This document shows positions 9,734-20,061 of a DNA stretch of 64,000 nt, in pieces. Source of the DNA: Desulfocapsa sp. (GTDB taxonomy: Bacteria > Desulfobacterota > Desulfobulbia > Desulfobulbales > Desulfocapsaceae); assembly GCA_013792135.1 (NCBI GenBank), contig VMSP01000155.1, positions 1 through 64,000 on the forward strand, read 5' to 3'. The notes below the pieces were generated by a model that made no database searches, was not told where the DNA came from, and saw only the letters and a program-made list of their open reading frames with translations. Position 1 is the stretch's first letter. The number at the start of each line of letters is the position of its first letter. Both the position numbers and the translations under genes were made by a program.

Positions 9734-10822
9734 TTGATCTTGTTATTATTAAACCGCTATATACTGACCCAGTTTCTCAGAATCTTCTGCATGGTTGCCG
9801 CCGGCTTTGTCGCTATCTATATCCTTATTGATTTTTTTGAGAAGATAGACAATTTTATGGAGGCTGGCAAGCCGCTCAGCCTGGTCTTTAAATTTTTTCT
9901 CCTTAGTATCCCCTTTATCATTGATCAACTTGGCCCAGTGCTCATCCTGCTCTCAGGGGTCATTACCCTCGGTCTGCTCAATCATCAACATGAGCTGACA
10001 GCACTCAAAGCCGGTGGCATTCCCCTCCGTGCCATTGTCAAACCAGCTATCATTGGAGGACTGCTCTGCACGCTTCTTTTTCTCGTCATGGCCCAATGGC
10101 TGCTTCCGGTAACCATTTCCAGCACCAACACCATCTGGTTCGAGAACGTAAAAGGCATGGTTCCACTGGGAATTTTCCGCAACGGTCGCTACTACTACAA
10201 AGGTCATGACGGATTCTACTCATTTGCCCGCCCTGATCCCCGTCAGGCAGCCTTTTTCAATTTTTCCTACTCAAGCTGGACAGATCCGTACAACCTAAGC
10301 ACTTTGCTCAGCGCCGAATCAGCCGAATGGAAAGATCAACAATGGATACTCCATAATGGACAGACGCAGGTAAACACCGGGAAAGATGGTTACCAGACCA
10401 CCCTTTTTACCGAAAAGAAAATTTCCCTGCCCGAGACCCCCGATGATTTTTTTGTACCGGAATATGAGGCATCTGAACTTTCCATAACTGCGCTCTATCA
10501 AAGGATCTATAAGCAACAGACACGTGAGGATACGGTAAAGGCATGGGCAGATTTTTACAGCCGCATTTCCTACACCCTTCTCGGTCTGCCCCTGCTGCTG
10601 CTTGGCCTGCCCGTACTCCTCATCTCGTATCAGAAATGGGGACGAGATCTTTCCATTGCCATTCCGGCAAGCTGCGGGCTGGCCTTTGTCGCCTGGGGAC
10701 TGTGGGGCGCCCTGCAATCCCTGGCCAGGGCCGATTATATCAATCCCCTGCTGGCAGCGGTCATTATCCATCTTTTTTTTGGCAGCGCCGGACTCTTTCT
10801 CCTGTACAGACAGAATAAATAA
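9734..10822 (+). CDS. LptF/LptG-family lipopolysaccharide export permease (LptG-like)
   Basis: RYILTQFLRIF...DFFEKIDNFMEAGKPL...GLLNHQHELTALKAGGIPL; six-TM arrangement; TTG start. Confidence 0.8.
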   Translation: MILLLLNRYILTQFLRIFCMVAAGFVAIYILIDFFEKIDNFMEAGKPLSLVFKFFLLSIPFIIDQLGPVLILLSGVITLGLLNHQHELTALKAGGIPLRAIVKPAIIGGLLCTLLFLVMAQWLLPVTISSTNTIWFENVKGMVPLGIFRNGRYYYKGHDGFYSFARPDPRQAAFFNFSYSSWTDPYNLSTLLSAESAEWKDQQWILHNGQTQVNTGKDGYQTTLFTEKKISLPETPDDFFVPEYEASELSITALYQRIYKQQTREDTVKAWADFYSRISYTLLGLPLLLLGLPVLLISYQKWGRDLSIAIPASCGLAFVAWGLWGALQSLARADYINPLLAAVIIHLFFGSAGLFLLYRQNK

Positions 10823-10829
10823 GCGCGAC

Positions 10830-11579
10830 ATGAAAACTTGTCCTCACAAAAAACAGATCGGTATTGTTGGTGTTCCTCCCCTGGCAATTATTGAACAATT
10901 AGAAGCAGATGGCGATACAATCTTTGACCTGGATGAGCCCATCGTCAAAAGAGATATTGAGATAGCCTCGTCCTATCTGCCCCGAGTATTCTGCGCCATC
11001 CTGCGCACCGTGGTTATCAATGCGATCAGCCTGAAACCTGATCGTATCTATATCGATGTGGGCCCGGGGAAATGCGACTGCGCTCTGCATACCGCCACCA
11101 TCCTCAAGGATATCCTGCCGGAGACAATCATCGCCACAACCAGGAATCAGGACAAAAAAGATTTTGGCACTCCCCTCTGCACCAGCAGGATGCCACTGCT
11201 CGACAAAGTCAGCGCCATCACCAGGTCGGTGCAATCGGCCAGGCCTCACAAGGACCTGCCTGCCTGCGCCCCCACAGCCGGATTCTGGGGGGTACCGCCC
11301 CGTGATTTTTCCCTGCTCAGCCTCTTCCCCGACACTACCCATGTCTACGGCTGGACCCGCTGTATGGAAAACAAGACCCCTGACCACCAGAGCTTGGAAG
11401 AACTCTGCAACCCGGATATCCCCACGGTCTTTTTTGCCCAGTCCTTCTGCGCCAAAACCGCACTGGCCAGGCACCTGGCAAACCGGCACCCGCACGGACT
11501 CTATGTGGACTGCGATGTCACCGCCGGCAACAGCACCAAGGCCAAGATCCAGGCCTTTCTTGAACTCTCGAGCCTCTGA
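10830..11579 (+). CDS. Cys-containing protein of unknown function, coupled to the downstream activase-like gene
   Basis: Continuous ORF from MKTCPHKKQIGIVG; ends 1 nt before the next ATG. Confidence 0.65.
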   Translation: MKTCPHKKQIGIVGVPPLAIIEQLEADGDTIFDLDEPIVKRDIEIASSYLPRVFCAILRTVVINAISLKPDRIYIDVGPGKCDCALHTATILKDILPETIIATTRNQDKKDFGTPLCTSRMPLLDKVSAITRSVQSARPHKDLPACAPTAGFWGVPPRDFSLLSLFPDTTHVYGWTRCMENKTPDHQSLEELCNPDIPTVFFAQSFCAKTALARHLANRHPHGLYVDCDVTAGNSTKAKIQAFLELSSL

Positions 11580-11580
11580 T

Positions 11581-12234
11581 ATGCTGCTTGCTGACTTCGG
11601 GACATCATACTGCAAGTTCTGGGACACCACAACCGCAGCCCCTCTGCTCATTCCCACCAAAGAGATAAAGCCGGGGCTGAAGGTTGATATCGCCACCGGC
11701 CATAACGGCAAACGGCTCGCCAGCCGTTATGTCAATGAACTCACCGCCCTGGCCAGGGGCGGCAACGTCCTGATCGATGCTGACCACTACACCCTCATGG
11801 ACTGCGGCAGCCGGGATATCAAATTCATCCGTTACGATCAGGGCAAGACAAAAAACATGGGCTGGAATGCGGAATGCGGCGCCTCAATGGGCTTCACCAT
11901 TGAACTGCTGGAACGCTATTATAATCTTGATTTTACCACCATGCAGGTTCCTGAGAGTTCCTTCTCGGTGACCTGCGGAGTCCTGGGTATGAGCCATATC
12001 TTTGATGCGGTGGTTAACGGCGCCAGCGAAGCTGAGGCGGTGGCCAAATTTGTCAAAGGGATTGCCCTCAATGCCTACAACTTTGCGGGAAGCCCTGAAA
12101 CTCTCTACCTTTCGGGCGGACTCTGCCACAACCCCCTATTTGTGGCCTCATTCCCCTGCAAGGTTGTATGCCTGGGACGCTTTGTCCTTCTGCAGGGGCT
12201 GAAAGTCACGTACGACGGACAGACATTTTCCTGA
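11581..12234 (+). CDS. BadF/BadG/BcrA/BcrD (2-hydroxyacyl-CoA dehydratase activase)-like ASKHA ATPase
   Basis: MLLADFGTSYCKFWD, VNELTALARG, NAECGASMGFTIELLE, TLYLSGGLCHNPLF fit the BcrAD_BadFG pattern. Confidence 0.7.
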   Translation: MLLADFGTSYCKFWDTTTAAPLLIPTKEIKPGLKVDIATGHNGKRLASRYVNELTALARGGNVLIDADHYTLMDCGSRDIKFIRYDQGKTKNMGWNAECGASMGFTIELLERYYNLDFTTMQVPESSFSVTCGVLGMSHIFDAVVNGASEAEAVAKFVKGIALNAYNFAGSPETLYLSGGLCHNPLFVASFPCKVVCLGRFVLLQGLKVTYDGQTFS

Positions 12235-12383
12235 ATCCAGGAAAAGTTTGCAGGAAAAGCCACAAACAGGCAAAAGTCCTATGCTTGCTGAGCCAAAACA
12301 CCCCGAGGTATCTCATCTTGAAACCCGAAAATATAGTTTCAGGAATGTTGAAATTCACTCCGGCCGATCATCCGAACCAGACG

Positions 12384-12587
12384 CTATCGGCGGCCTTTGC
12401 GCTCACGCAGAAAACTGAGAATCTGCTCGGCCACGGCCAACCCCAAGGTCAAATTCGAAAACCTGCGGCGCACCCCGGACCAGAATCCCTGGACCTCGAG
12501 ATGGACCAGACGGCGGCGCAGGTCACAACATATGACCAAGCGATTCTTGGCCTCCTGAATGTTTTTCAGTTCTTGGTCGAGCAACAT
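12384..12587 (-). CDS. YqjK-like small protein (third gene of yqjD-yqjE-like operon)
   Basis: 67-aa ORF overlapping the end of the yqjE-like gene, same strand. Confidence 0.45.
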   Translation of the reverse strand: MLLDQELKNIQEAKNRLVICCDLRRRLVHLEVQGFWSGVRRRFSNLTLGLAVAEQILSFLRERKGRR

Positions 12588-12955
12588 GTCGTGTCCTTTT
12601 TCAGTTCAGCCAGGCTCTGGGCGAAGGCCAAAGGTTTTCGTCCCAGGTGCCGACAGAGGACGACAAAAACAGCCGTCCCCGCCAGCATGCTGGCCAGTGC
12701 CGCGCCGGCGACCCCGTAAAGCCGCCATTCAGGCGGCAGGACGTACAGACCTGCCAGAACCAGCAGCAGGAGCCCGAGCAGGGAAAAGACCACACCCATA
12801 CAGGCCAGAAGCAAGGCCTGAACTAAACGGATCTTGGCCTCGCGCAGCTCCAAGGCCAGAAGCTCCAAACGATCCTGAAGGATTTGGGCGGCTATCCCGC
12901 CGTACCGGCCGGCAGCCCCTGAGAACCCCGAAATGATCAGCGGCAGTCTGTCCAT
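12566..12955 (-). CDS. Phage holin family / YqjE-like membrane protein
   Basis: Two-TM hairpin after LELLALELREAKIRLVQALLLACMG. Confidence 0.7.
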   Translation of the reverse strand: MDRLPLIISGFSGAAGRYGGIAAQILQDRLELLALELREAKIRLVQALLLACMGVVFSLLGLLLLVLAGLYVLPPEWRLYGVAGAALASMLAGTAVFVVLCRHLGRKPLAFAQSLAELKKDTTCCSTKN

Positions 12956-12956
12956 G

Positions 12957-13253
12957 CTATTTCCTGGACATGAACCAGCCCAGGAGCAGGGCACCGATGA
13001 AGGTGCCGCCAATGGCAAAGTATGGTTTTACATGGATGAACTCGTCAGCGGCCTGAACCTTGTCCAAGAGCTGGGCTTCAAGATCGCCGTAGTCGCCCTT
13101 GGCTGATTCCAGACGTTCCTTCAGTGCGGTTCTGGCTGATTGGATCCGTTCGTCCACTTCTCCGGAAGTGGCTTCCACGAGTGCATGGGCATGGTCCATG
13201 ATGTAGTGCATTTCCTGGCTCATTGGTCTGTACTTATTGTTTGTAGTTGCCAT
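12957..13253 (-). CDS. ElaB/YqjD/DUF883-like membrane-anchored protein
   Basis: HALVEATSGEVDERIQSARTALKERLESAKG...GAADEFIHVKPYFAIGGTFIGALLLGWFMSRK-type C-terminus. Confidence 0.75.
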   Translation of the reverse strand: MATTNNKYRPMSQEMHYIMDHAHALVEATSGEVDERIQSARTALKERLESAKGDYGDLEAQLLDKVQAADEFIHVKPYFAIGGTFIGALLLGWFMSRK

Positions 13254-13395
13254 GTTGCATAACCTCCTCAAGTTAAGTTTTTGCCTTTCCTGTAGCGCTG
13301 TTTCTTGTTCGTCGTAGTCGAACTTCAGGACTGCGTCTGCCTTTTTGCCCCTGAGCACAATCTGTCAAAGTGAGCGTTCCACTTGTCTCGTAATT

Positions 13396-13800
13396 CTACT
13401 TTTGAAAATAGCCCCGGACTTTCGCGGCAATCTGGCGATCTGTCATGTCGTCAACTGTTTCCACAGCCTCGATGAGGCCATCAAGTTTGTCTCTTTCGAG
13501 ACGTTTTTTTAGCTCGCCCTTTGCCTCGCCAGGGCCAAATATTAAAATCGCTTCGGCGTTACGAATAAGCGAAATGACCTCATCGTAGTAGCTGTTGAGT
13601 TGGTCCGTAAACTTTCTCTGTAGGATATCATCCGCTGGAACCATATGAGATTCATAAGGGGACGTTGAAGGTTCACCAGCAGACTGTGCGCTCTGCTTTT
13701 CCACCTTTGATTCGATCACTTTTGTTTCTTCCCCTTTGTCCGAAACCACCACTATCACGGCCTTACGATGGTCAATCCACAAACCCGCTGTCTTTTTCAT
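13396..13800 (-). CDS. eRF1/baeRF-like domain protein (often annotated as hypothetical)
   Basis: LWIDHRKAVIVVV...ILIFGPGEAKGELKKRLER. Confidence 0.6.
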   Translation of the reverse strand: MKKTAGLWIDHRKAVIVVVSDKGEETKVIESKVEKQSAQSAGEPSTSPYESHMVPADDILQRKFTDQLNSYYDEVISLIRNAEAILIFGPGEAKGELKKRLERDKLDGLIEAVETVDDMTDRQIAAKVRGYFQK

Positions 13801-13931
13801 AGATTTTGCCTTGTTGGAAACTGCTTCTGCCGGTAATCAAAGGCCAGAGAGCATCGTTTTATCATATGTGCCGTCAGTCACTTTTCCTCCGACATCTGGT
13901 CCGGGAGAGAAGTGACTGATGGCGAGCCGAT

Positions 13932-14252
13932 TTAGCGCTTCCCTTTAAGGCGCATGTCATTCTTGACCGATGTCACACCCTTGACACTGCGTGCCACCTC
14001 GACCGCCTTGTTGATGTCGGCCCGAGAATTGACGAAGCCGCTCAACTGAACCACGCCCTTGAAAGTTTCGACGTTGATCTCGGTCGACTTCAGTGAATCG
14101 GTTTTGAAAATTTCCGCCTTTATTTTGGTAGTAATGACGGAGTCGTCAACATACTCTCCCGTCCCCTCTTTCTTTGCCGTTGACGCGCATCCCAGAAGAG
14201 AAACCAGCAGAATAACGAGAAAAAGGTTAGTGAACCGATTGAATAGTTTCAT
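13932..14252 (-). CDS. BON-domain lipoprotein
   Basis: Lipobox LLGCAS; DDSVITTKIKAEIF...LKSTEINVETFKGVVQLSGFVNSRADINKAVEVARSVKGVTSVKNDM. Confidence 0.9.
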   Translation of the reverse strand: MKLFNRFTNLFLVILLVSLLGCASTAKKEGTGEYVDDSVITTKIKAEIFKTDSLKSTEINVETFKGVVQLSGFVNSRADINKAVEVARSVKGVTSVKNDMRLKGKR

Positions 14253-15039
14253 AATAATCCCCCTTGTGTGTGAAGTTTTTTTGATTTTGCGTTTCCCAAC
14301 GCCTTACTAATCAGGCCCTAATTTTTCTTTCTCATCCTCCTTATGGGTGAAGTTTTTTTGAGGGTACCTTGAAAAATTAGGCTTTTCGTCCAAGTTCAAG
14401 GTGTGCGAAAAATTTTACCACAAGTAGATAGAGCTACTATTCCGAGGATAGAAGTTTAAGAACAACAGATGCAACGATCCTTGAACGGTTAAGCCGCCTC
14501 ACTCAGAGTCTTTTGTTGTATCAGGGCCTAACGTCGAGACAAGGGAATAGAAACAACCGCGACACGTTTCTTCTCTCCTTATTTAATTAAATGTTTTTAT
14601 TCATGGGAATGTCAATTTTTTTGGAAATTATTCCATAAAACAGGTTGAAATAGGCGCCGGCATCGTAAATTGACGGAATGGGAGAAGAAGGGAAATCAGA
14701 CACGATCACGAGCCAGAACGAACAGACCGGGTTGACACGTAGTTGCCACATACGGCCAATAAAAGTCCTGGTCAGTGATCGATAAATCAGCTTCCTGCTC
14801 TACCCGTCTAATCCCATAGCAGAATATATTCCGCTGACTTGACAATTGTTATGCGTTGGGTACAATTATATTTGAAGGTAGAAATCAACCGAGGGCGACC
14901 GCATGCTGAAAAAAATCGTCGTATTAAACCTCTAAATCTGCTGCCAACTCCAGACGTTTCCCATATTGTACGTCCCCGCTGGAATCGACCAAGGGGTGAA
15001 ATTTCACGCCTTGGATCCTTGTTCGAAAAGGAGATTCAC

Positions 15040-15500
15040 TGTGAATTCCATACCTTTTGGGAAAAACCTCGACCAGTATCAAGCTATACGATATGGACTG
15101 GGCAGCGGACAGCCCGTAGTTTTCAGCCATGGCTGGCCGCTGATCTCAGGCCCTGGGAAAGACCAGGTGGCGTTTCTGAGTGCCCGCGGATCCTGCTGCA
15201 TTGCCCATGGAAGATCTATCCAGCCTTGAGATGGTAACGAACATGGACAGATCCACTAACGACCTCGCGACGTTCGTTGAAGCGTTCAACCTAAAGAACG
15301 CGATCTATATCGGCCGCCACGGCACGAAATGTGTAGCCAAGGCAGTGTGCTGATCAGTATCAATGTCCTCGCCGATCGCTCGCAGTTCTTCCAACATTTT
15401 ACCACGCCGTTCTTCGGTGCCAACAGACCCAACACCAATGTCTCGCAAGGACTTCAAGATTCGGTTCTGGCACCAGGGGATATCGGCCGGTTAAAGACAC
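15040..15500 (+). pseudogene. Decayed alpha/beta hydrolase (non-heme chloroperoxidase-like)
   Basis: Frame-disrupted similarity: [16 protein letters not shown]..., DLATFVEAFNLKNAIYIGRHG, INVLADRSQFFQHFTTPFFGANRPNTNVSQGLQDS. Confidence 0.7.
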
Positions 15501-15718
15501 CACGCTGAAGATCTATCCAGCACACCACACGGTGTGTGTTCGACCCTCAAAGATCAAGTCAACGAGGATCCGCTCGTTTTCTTCAAGGCGTAGGCGACCA
15601 AGAGAGGAACAGGGACCACCGCAGTTCTTATTACCAGGCTGGTCTGGTCAAAAATCACGGTGTTAACTATGGCTAAAGTCCCAGAAGTCAGATCAAAATT
15701 CTAAAGGAGGAGAATACC

Positions 15719-15898
15719 ATGAAATCCAGTACGAAGGACCAGGCAGAAGGCAAGATTCACGAAGTGAAGGGTAAGATCAAGGAGATCGCCGGGAAATTAA
15801 GTGATAATCCAAAGTTGGAAGATGAAGGTACCGCTGAAAAGATAGCCGGCAAAGTTCAGGGAAAAATCGGCCAGGTCAAAAAGGTTTTTGAGAAGTAG
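15719..15898 (+). CDS. CsbD-family stress protein (59 aa)
   Basis: MKSSTKDQAEGKIHEVKGKIKEIAGKLSDNPKLEDEGTAEKIAGKVQGKIGQVKKVFEK; RBS aaaggagg; just below the ORF-track cutoff. Confidence 0.9.
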   Translation: MKSSTKDQAEGKIHEVKGKIKEIAGKLSDNPKLEDEGTAEKIAGKVQGKIGQVKKVFEK

Positions 15899-16386
15899 TG
15901 AGAGCGGCGTATCCTGCCCCGACTGTGGTTGCATGACACGCCGCAACCATGTCCCCGAAAGGCATGAGTTAGTTCTTCGAAGCAAAAGAGCCCAAAAGTA
16001 ACTGGAACAACAACCTGAATTCGTGACGTGATTTTGCTCGATCTGTCGGTTTTGGGTCAATCAATGGTGATATGGGGATCCGACTTCCGGAGTTTGAAAA
16101 GAGCGGCCTCGGAAAATTGGTCCGTAAACCCTGACCTTTGATAACTGAACTGTTTTGCTATGGGTTAACCGGATTGCAAGAAAGCGGAATACCGACTCTC
16201 CCTGCCGGGGATCATCCTTCCAAGGGGTGAACGGTACGTGTTTGCTAGTCGTAAGCAAGCCGGTGAGAGAGCTGACTCAACACCTCGGCATGAGCTTTCG
16301 CATGACAGCCGAATCGAAATTTCAGGTACCTGCCGGGATTGGGGATGAGCCTCCCGGAAAAGTAGATACATTTAAAAGACAGGGGG

Positions 16387-16956
16387 ATGGAAATGAAGAA
16401 AATTCTTTTTACAGTGTTGATGGTTTTTGGATTGGCCTTGTTTTCGGGCTGCGCCCCTATGATGCACACATGGCCAGATCAGGAAAGAAGTGCAGAGAAC
16501 AAAATGATTGTAATCCAAGAGAGGATCGGGGATGGGCTGAAAACCGGCGCGCTTAGCCTTGATCAGTCCCAGATGTTTTTGACGACGCTGCAGGGTATAC
16601 GAACAGACTATATCGAACTGAGAGACAAAATTGTCTATCAGGAAGAATGGGACAGCCTTCACAGACGACTTGATATGCTTGGAGCGGATATAGACAGGGC
16701 GCTTACCCGGACTATGCAAATAGAAAGCCCAAGGAATGGGGACATGATTGTCACCCTCCAGAGGAGAATTGATGATGGAAGGATCAGCAGGCGCTTGCCT
16801 CCGACAGAGGAAAGGGATTTCCAGGCCAGATTAGACTCCATTCGGAGAGAATATCTACGGATCACGGAGGGAGGCAGACCCGCTTCGTACGAGGAGAGAG
16901 CAGACATCTCCCGTCGGCTTGATTCCTTGGCAAGTGATATAGACAGGTTCCGGTAG
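16387..16956 (+). CDS. Putative lipoprotein of unknown function
   Basis: Lipobox ALFSGCAP; RBS aggggg upstream; amphipathic repeats. Confidence 0.7.
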   Translation: MEMKKILFTVLMVFGLALFSGCAPMMHTWPDQERSAENKMIVIQERIGDGLKTGALSLDQSQMFLTTLQGIRTDYIELRDKIVYQEEWDSLHRRLDMLGADIDRALTRTMQIESPRNGDMIVTLQRRIDDGRISRRLPPTEERDFQARLDSIRREYLRITEGGRPASYEERADISRRLDSLASDIDRFR

Positions 16957-17189
16957 AATTTTCTAGAAAAATCGGCATCCAGTGAACGAAGATCTGTGTA
17001 AATTTATAGGTATCAATCAGTCGTAGTTCCATTTATTAGCAGTGCAATTGTATGATTGCACGCAAGAGATGCCGTAAAGCAGTGACGGGGAGTGCCCAAT
17101 AACAAAGACCTTGATACGGTCGATGGGCGAGATCGTCGACGGCGTTGACGCATGTGAAAAAGATTTCCGAGCAACGGGGCCATCACGGG

Positions 17190-17566
17190 CAAGCACGGCT
17201 ACAAAGTGGCCGTGGACAAAACCTTTGACGAGGTCAATCCAGACGACTATGCAATCCTGATCCTGCCCGGTGGCGCGGCGCCAGCGGTGGTGAGACACGA
17301 GCCGATGGCGCTGGAGATCGCCCGGAAATTTTTTGCGGGGAACAAACCGGTTGCCGCCATCTGCCACGGTCCGCAGATCTTGATCAGCGCTGGTCTTTTG
17401 CAGGAGCGACGCACCACCTGCTACAAATCGGTGGCTGATGAACTGAAAGAGGCCGGCGCTCTATGAGGACCGGGAGCTGGTTGTTGACGCCAATCTGGTC
17501 ACGTCCCGAATACCGGCCGATCTGCCCGCGTTCATGCGCGAGATCATGAAACAGCTCCGGTTTTAA
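17190..17566 (+). pseudogene. Frameshifted DJ-1/PfpI-family glutamine amidotransferase-like gene
   Basis: YAILILPGGAAPAVVRHEP...VAAICHGPQILISAGLL, then +1 shift to LYEDRELVVDANLVTSRIPADLPAFMREIMKQLRF*. Confidence 0.8.
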
Positions 17567-17769
17567 CTTGCCGTCCCGGCGACAGAGGAGGGAAAGATGA
17601 ACAGTTTACTCTATGGTGTTTGTCGTAATATTCCCGGATTTCATGCTCACGGCGTGCGGTCACCAGGACAGGGAGATGAACATGAGCGGAGATAAACAGT
17701 AAAGAACATCACAAAATTTGAGTGCGCCCGCAGGGGTGCAGATAAAAAAAAGTGGCATGAAAGGGCAGC

Positions 17770-18571
17770 TCACTCTTTCACAGGGCAGGCGCGGTTCACG
17801 CGCCCAGCCGGATCCTGACGGTAGTAGGCGCTGAGGATATTGTAGAGGTCAGGGGCGTGCCCCAGAAGGGCGTGGGGTCGATCGAAGAACGCCTCGGTGG
17901 CCACGGCGAAAAACTCGGCCTCGTTCTTCGCGCCGTAGGCGTCGAGAAAGGTTTTGTGGCCCTTTTCGGCGAGACGTCTTAGCCGCAGGAATTCGCGGGA
18001 GCACACGGCCACCCATTCAGCGAGCTGATCGCGGTCGGCAAGAGGCGGGGTACCGTCGGCAGCTCCGTCGAGCATGTCGAGCTTGTGGGCGAACTCGTGG
18101 TAGACCACGTTATGACCCTGCTCCGGGTGGCGCGCACCATGGAGAACAGCGTCCCACACGAGGATAACCGGACCTTGGGTGAAGGCCTGGCCCAGAAGGG
18201 GAACTGAGGCCTCCACCGGGCCGTCCACACGCTCGAAGAAGCCGAGGTGGTGCTCGGGGGGGGACAACGGTGGAGGGGTAGACGAGAATCGACTCCACGT
18301 TGCGATAGTAGTCGTGGGGGAGTCCCAGTTGCAGCAGACATGCCTGGGCCGCAATGGTGACACGAATCTCATCGGTGAGGTCGAGGCCGCCGCACCCCTC
18401 CCAGTTTTTCTCATCCAGGAAGACCTGCATCATCGCGCGCAACTCGGCACGCTCGGCGTCATCAAGCACGCAGTAGTGGGCCACGTTCGTGTGCATGAAG
18501 ACCTCCCACTCGGGAGGGAAAGGGCGTTTTCGCGCCTCGGCACGACGATGATCGCGGAGCCAGTGAAACAT
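17770..18571 (-). pseudogene. mtfA: MtfA-like zinc metallopeptidase, interrupted by a 1-nt frameshift in a C8 tract
   Basis: N-terminal half MFHWLRDHRRAEARKRPFPPEWE... and C-terminal half ...NVVYHEFAHKLDMLDGAADGTPPL... lie in different frames joined at G8 (18256-18263, plus strand). Confidence 0.8.
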
Positions 18572-18846
18572 GGGCAACACCCTCCTTCGGGGAAAAGTAC
18601 ACTTTGAGCACATGAATGACGCCCGCCATGGCAACCAGCGTCGACCCGAAAAGAGGGACTCCAGGTCAACAAACTGCTTCTCAATATGAACGGGAACAAC
18701 AAACTTCGCAATAGTTACTCGTTCTCCATCGAGAATAAATCAAGAGGAACAAATCAAGGAGGACACTTAATTTGTGCAATAAAACTTACCAGTTTAAAAT
18801 ACAACCCAGCAGGACAGCATTCAGAACAATACTGAAAAAGCCACCA

Positions 18847-19854
18847 TCACGCATGCAATCCCACCCCGGACAACAACAGTGTTGCCACCAGCAGGGCCAG
18901 CGCAATCCGATACCAACCAAACACGGCCAGACTCCCTCGCTGCAGGAAGCTGACCATCCACTTGATTGAGACCCAGGCCGAGACAAAAGCGCAGGCAAAA
19001 CCGAGCAAGGGTCCAATCAATCCAAAGTTTGCCATGATCATGGTGCCGTTCTGATATGCCTCATAGACCGTTGCCGCACCCAGGGTCAGCAGTCCCAGGA
19101 GAAAACTGAATTCCACTGCCGCCCCTAGCTCCGCCCCCATCAGCAGACCCCCGGCAATGGTTGCCAGACTGCGGCTGACCCCCGGCCACATGGCCAGGCA
19201 CTGTATCAGGCCGATGCCTAAGGCCTGACGCCACCCGAAGTTTTCAATCGACAGGCCGTCGCCGCTCCCGCCATCCCTGGATAGTGCTTGAGCTCGCCTC
19301 CTGCCCAGATAAACTAGGAATATTCCGCCTGCAAACCAGGCCGCAGTCACAGGCCAGAGCCCGAACAACCGTGCCTTGATCTGATGCTCAAACAAGAGTC
19401 CAACCACGACCGCCGGTAGAAAAGCAATCACCAGATTCCAGGCCAGACGCTTCCCGGCTGCATCCCTACCCAGCAGCCCCAACAACATCTGCCTGATCCG
19501 CTTTCGATAGAGTCCCAGCACAGCCAGGATCGCTCCGGCCTGAATAACAATTGCATAGGCATTGGCAGCCCGTTTGGCTGCAGGATCATCGGCAAGGCCC
19601 AGGATGTTCTCCGTCAGGATCAGATGGCCGGTGGAACTCACGGGCAGATATTCGGTGGCGCCTTCCACTAAGCCGAGGATGGCGGCATTGCGGATACTGA
19701 GCGGATGGACGGCTATTTCTTCAGTAGAAGGAACATGTTCTCCTGTTTTTTCGCCACAGAAGACAACAAACGGCATGATCATTATGTTTATACTTATAAC
19801 AATCCCCAAAGAGAGGGAACAAAACCATCCGAAAGTCTTCTTTTGCTTTTTCAT
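18847..19854 (-). CDS. uppP: Undecaprenyl-diphosphatase
   Basis: GLVEGATEYLPVSSTGHLIL and GVSRSLATIAGGLLMG motifs. Confidence 0.9.
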   Translation of the reverse strand: MKKQKKTFGWFCSLSLGIVISINIMIMPFVVFCGEKTGEHVPSTEEIAVHPLSIRNAAILGLVEGATEYLPVSSTGHLILTENILGLADDPAAKRAANAYAIVIQAGAILAVLGLYRKRIRQMLLGLLGRDAAGKRLAWNLVIAFLPAVVVGLLFEHQIKARLFGLWPVTAAWFAGGIFLVYLGRRRAQALSRDGGSGDGLSIENFGWRQALGIGLIQCLAMWPGVSRSLATIAGGLLMGAELGAAVEFSFLLGLLTLGAATVYEAYQNGTMIMANFGLIGPLLGFACAFVSAWVSIKWMVSFLQRGSLAVFGWYRIALALLVATLLLSGVGLHA

Positions 19855-20061
19855 GGTAACAACTTCCTTTCTCAAAAAATAGTATTAGGGTATCTTGATT
19901 CACCCCGCATTCAGAGACGACACTAGCCGAAAATCAAAACAAGTCAACCCAATTTCCTATCAGGTCTATTACCCGAAACATCGTTATCCGGCCACATGAA
20001 GAAAACTTCAGAAACACGTCAGTTGTCGTACTCCATTCAGCACGGTAGTTAGAAATCCACC

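Noticed and set aside
11056-11580. N-terminal extension of the activase ORF (11056..12234)
   Set aside because: Overlaps the coupled upstream gene in another frame; the natural start is ATG 11581 with MLLADFGTSYCKFWD.
10899-11711. 270-aa minus-strand ORF
   Set aside because: Antisense to the 10830-11579 gene; no motifs, Gly/Ala-rich shadow frame.
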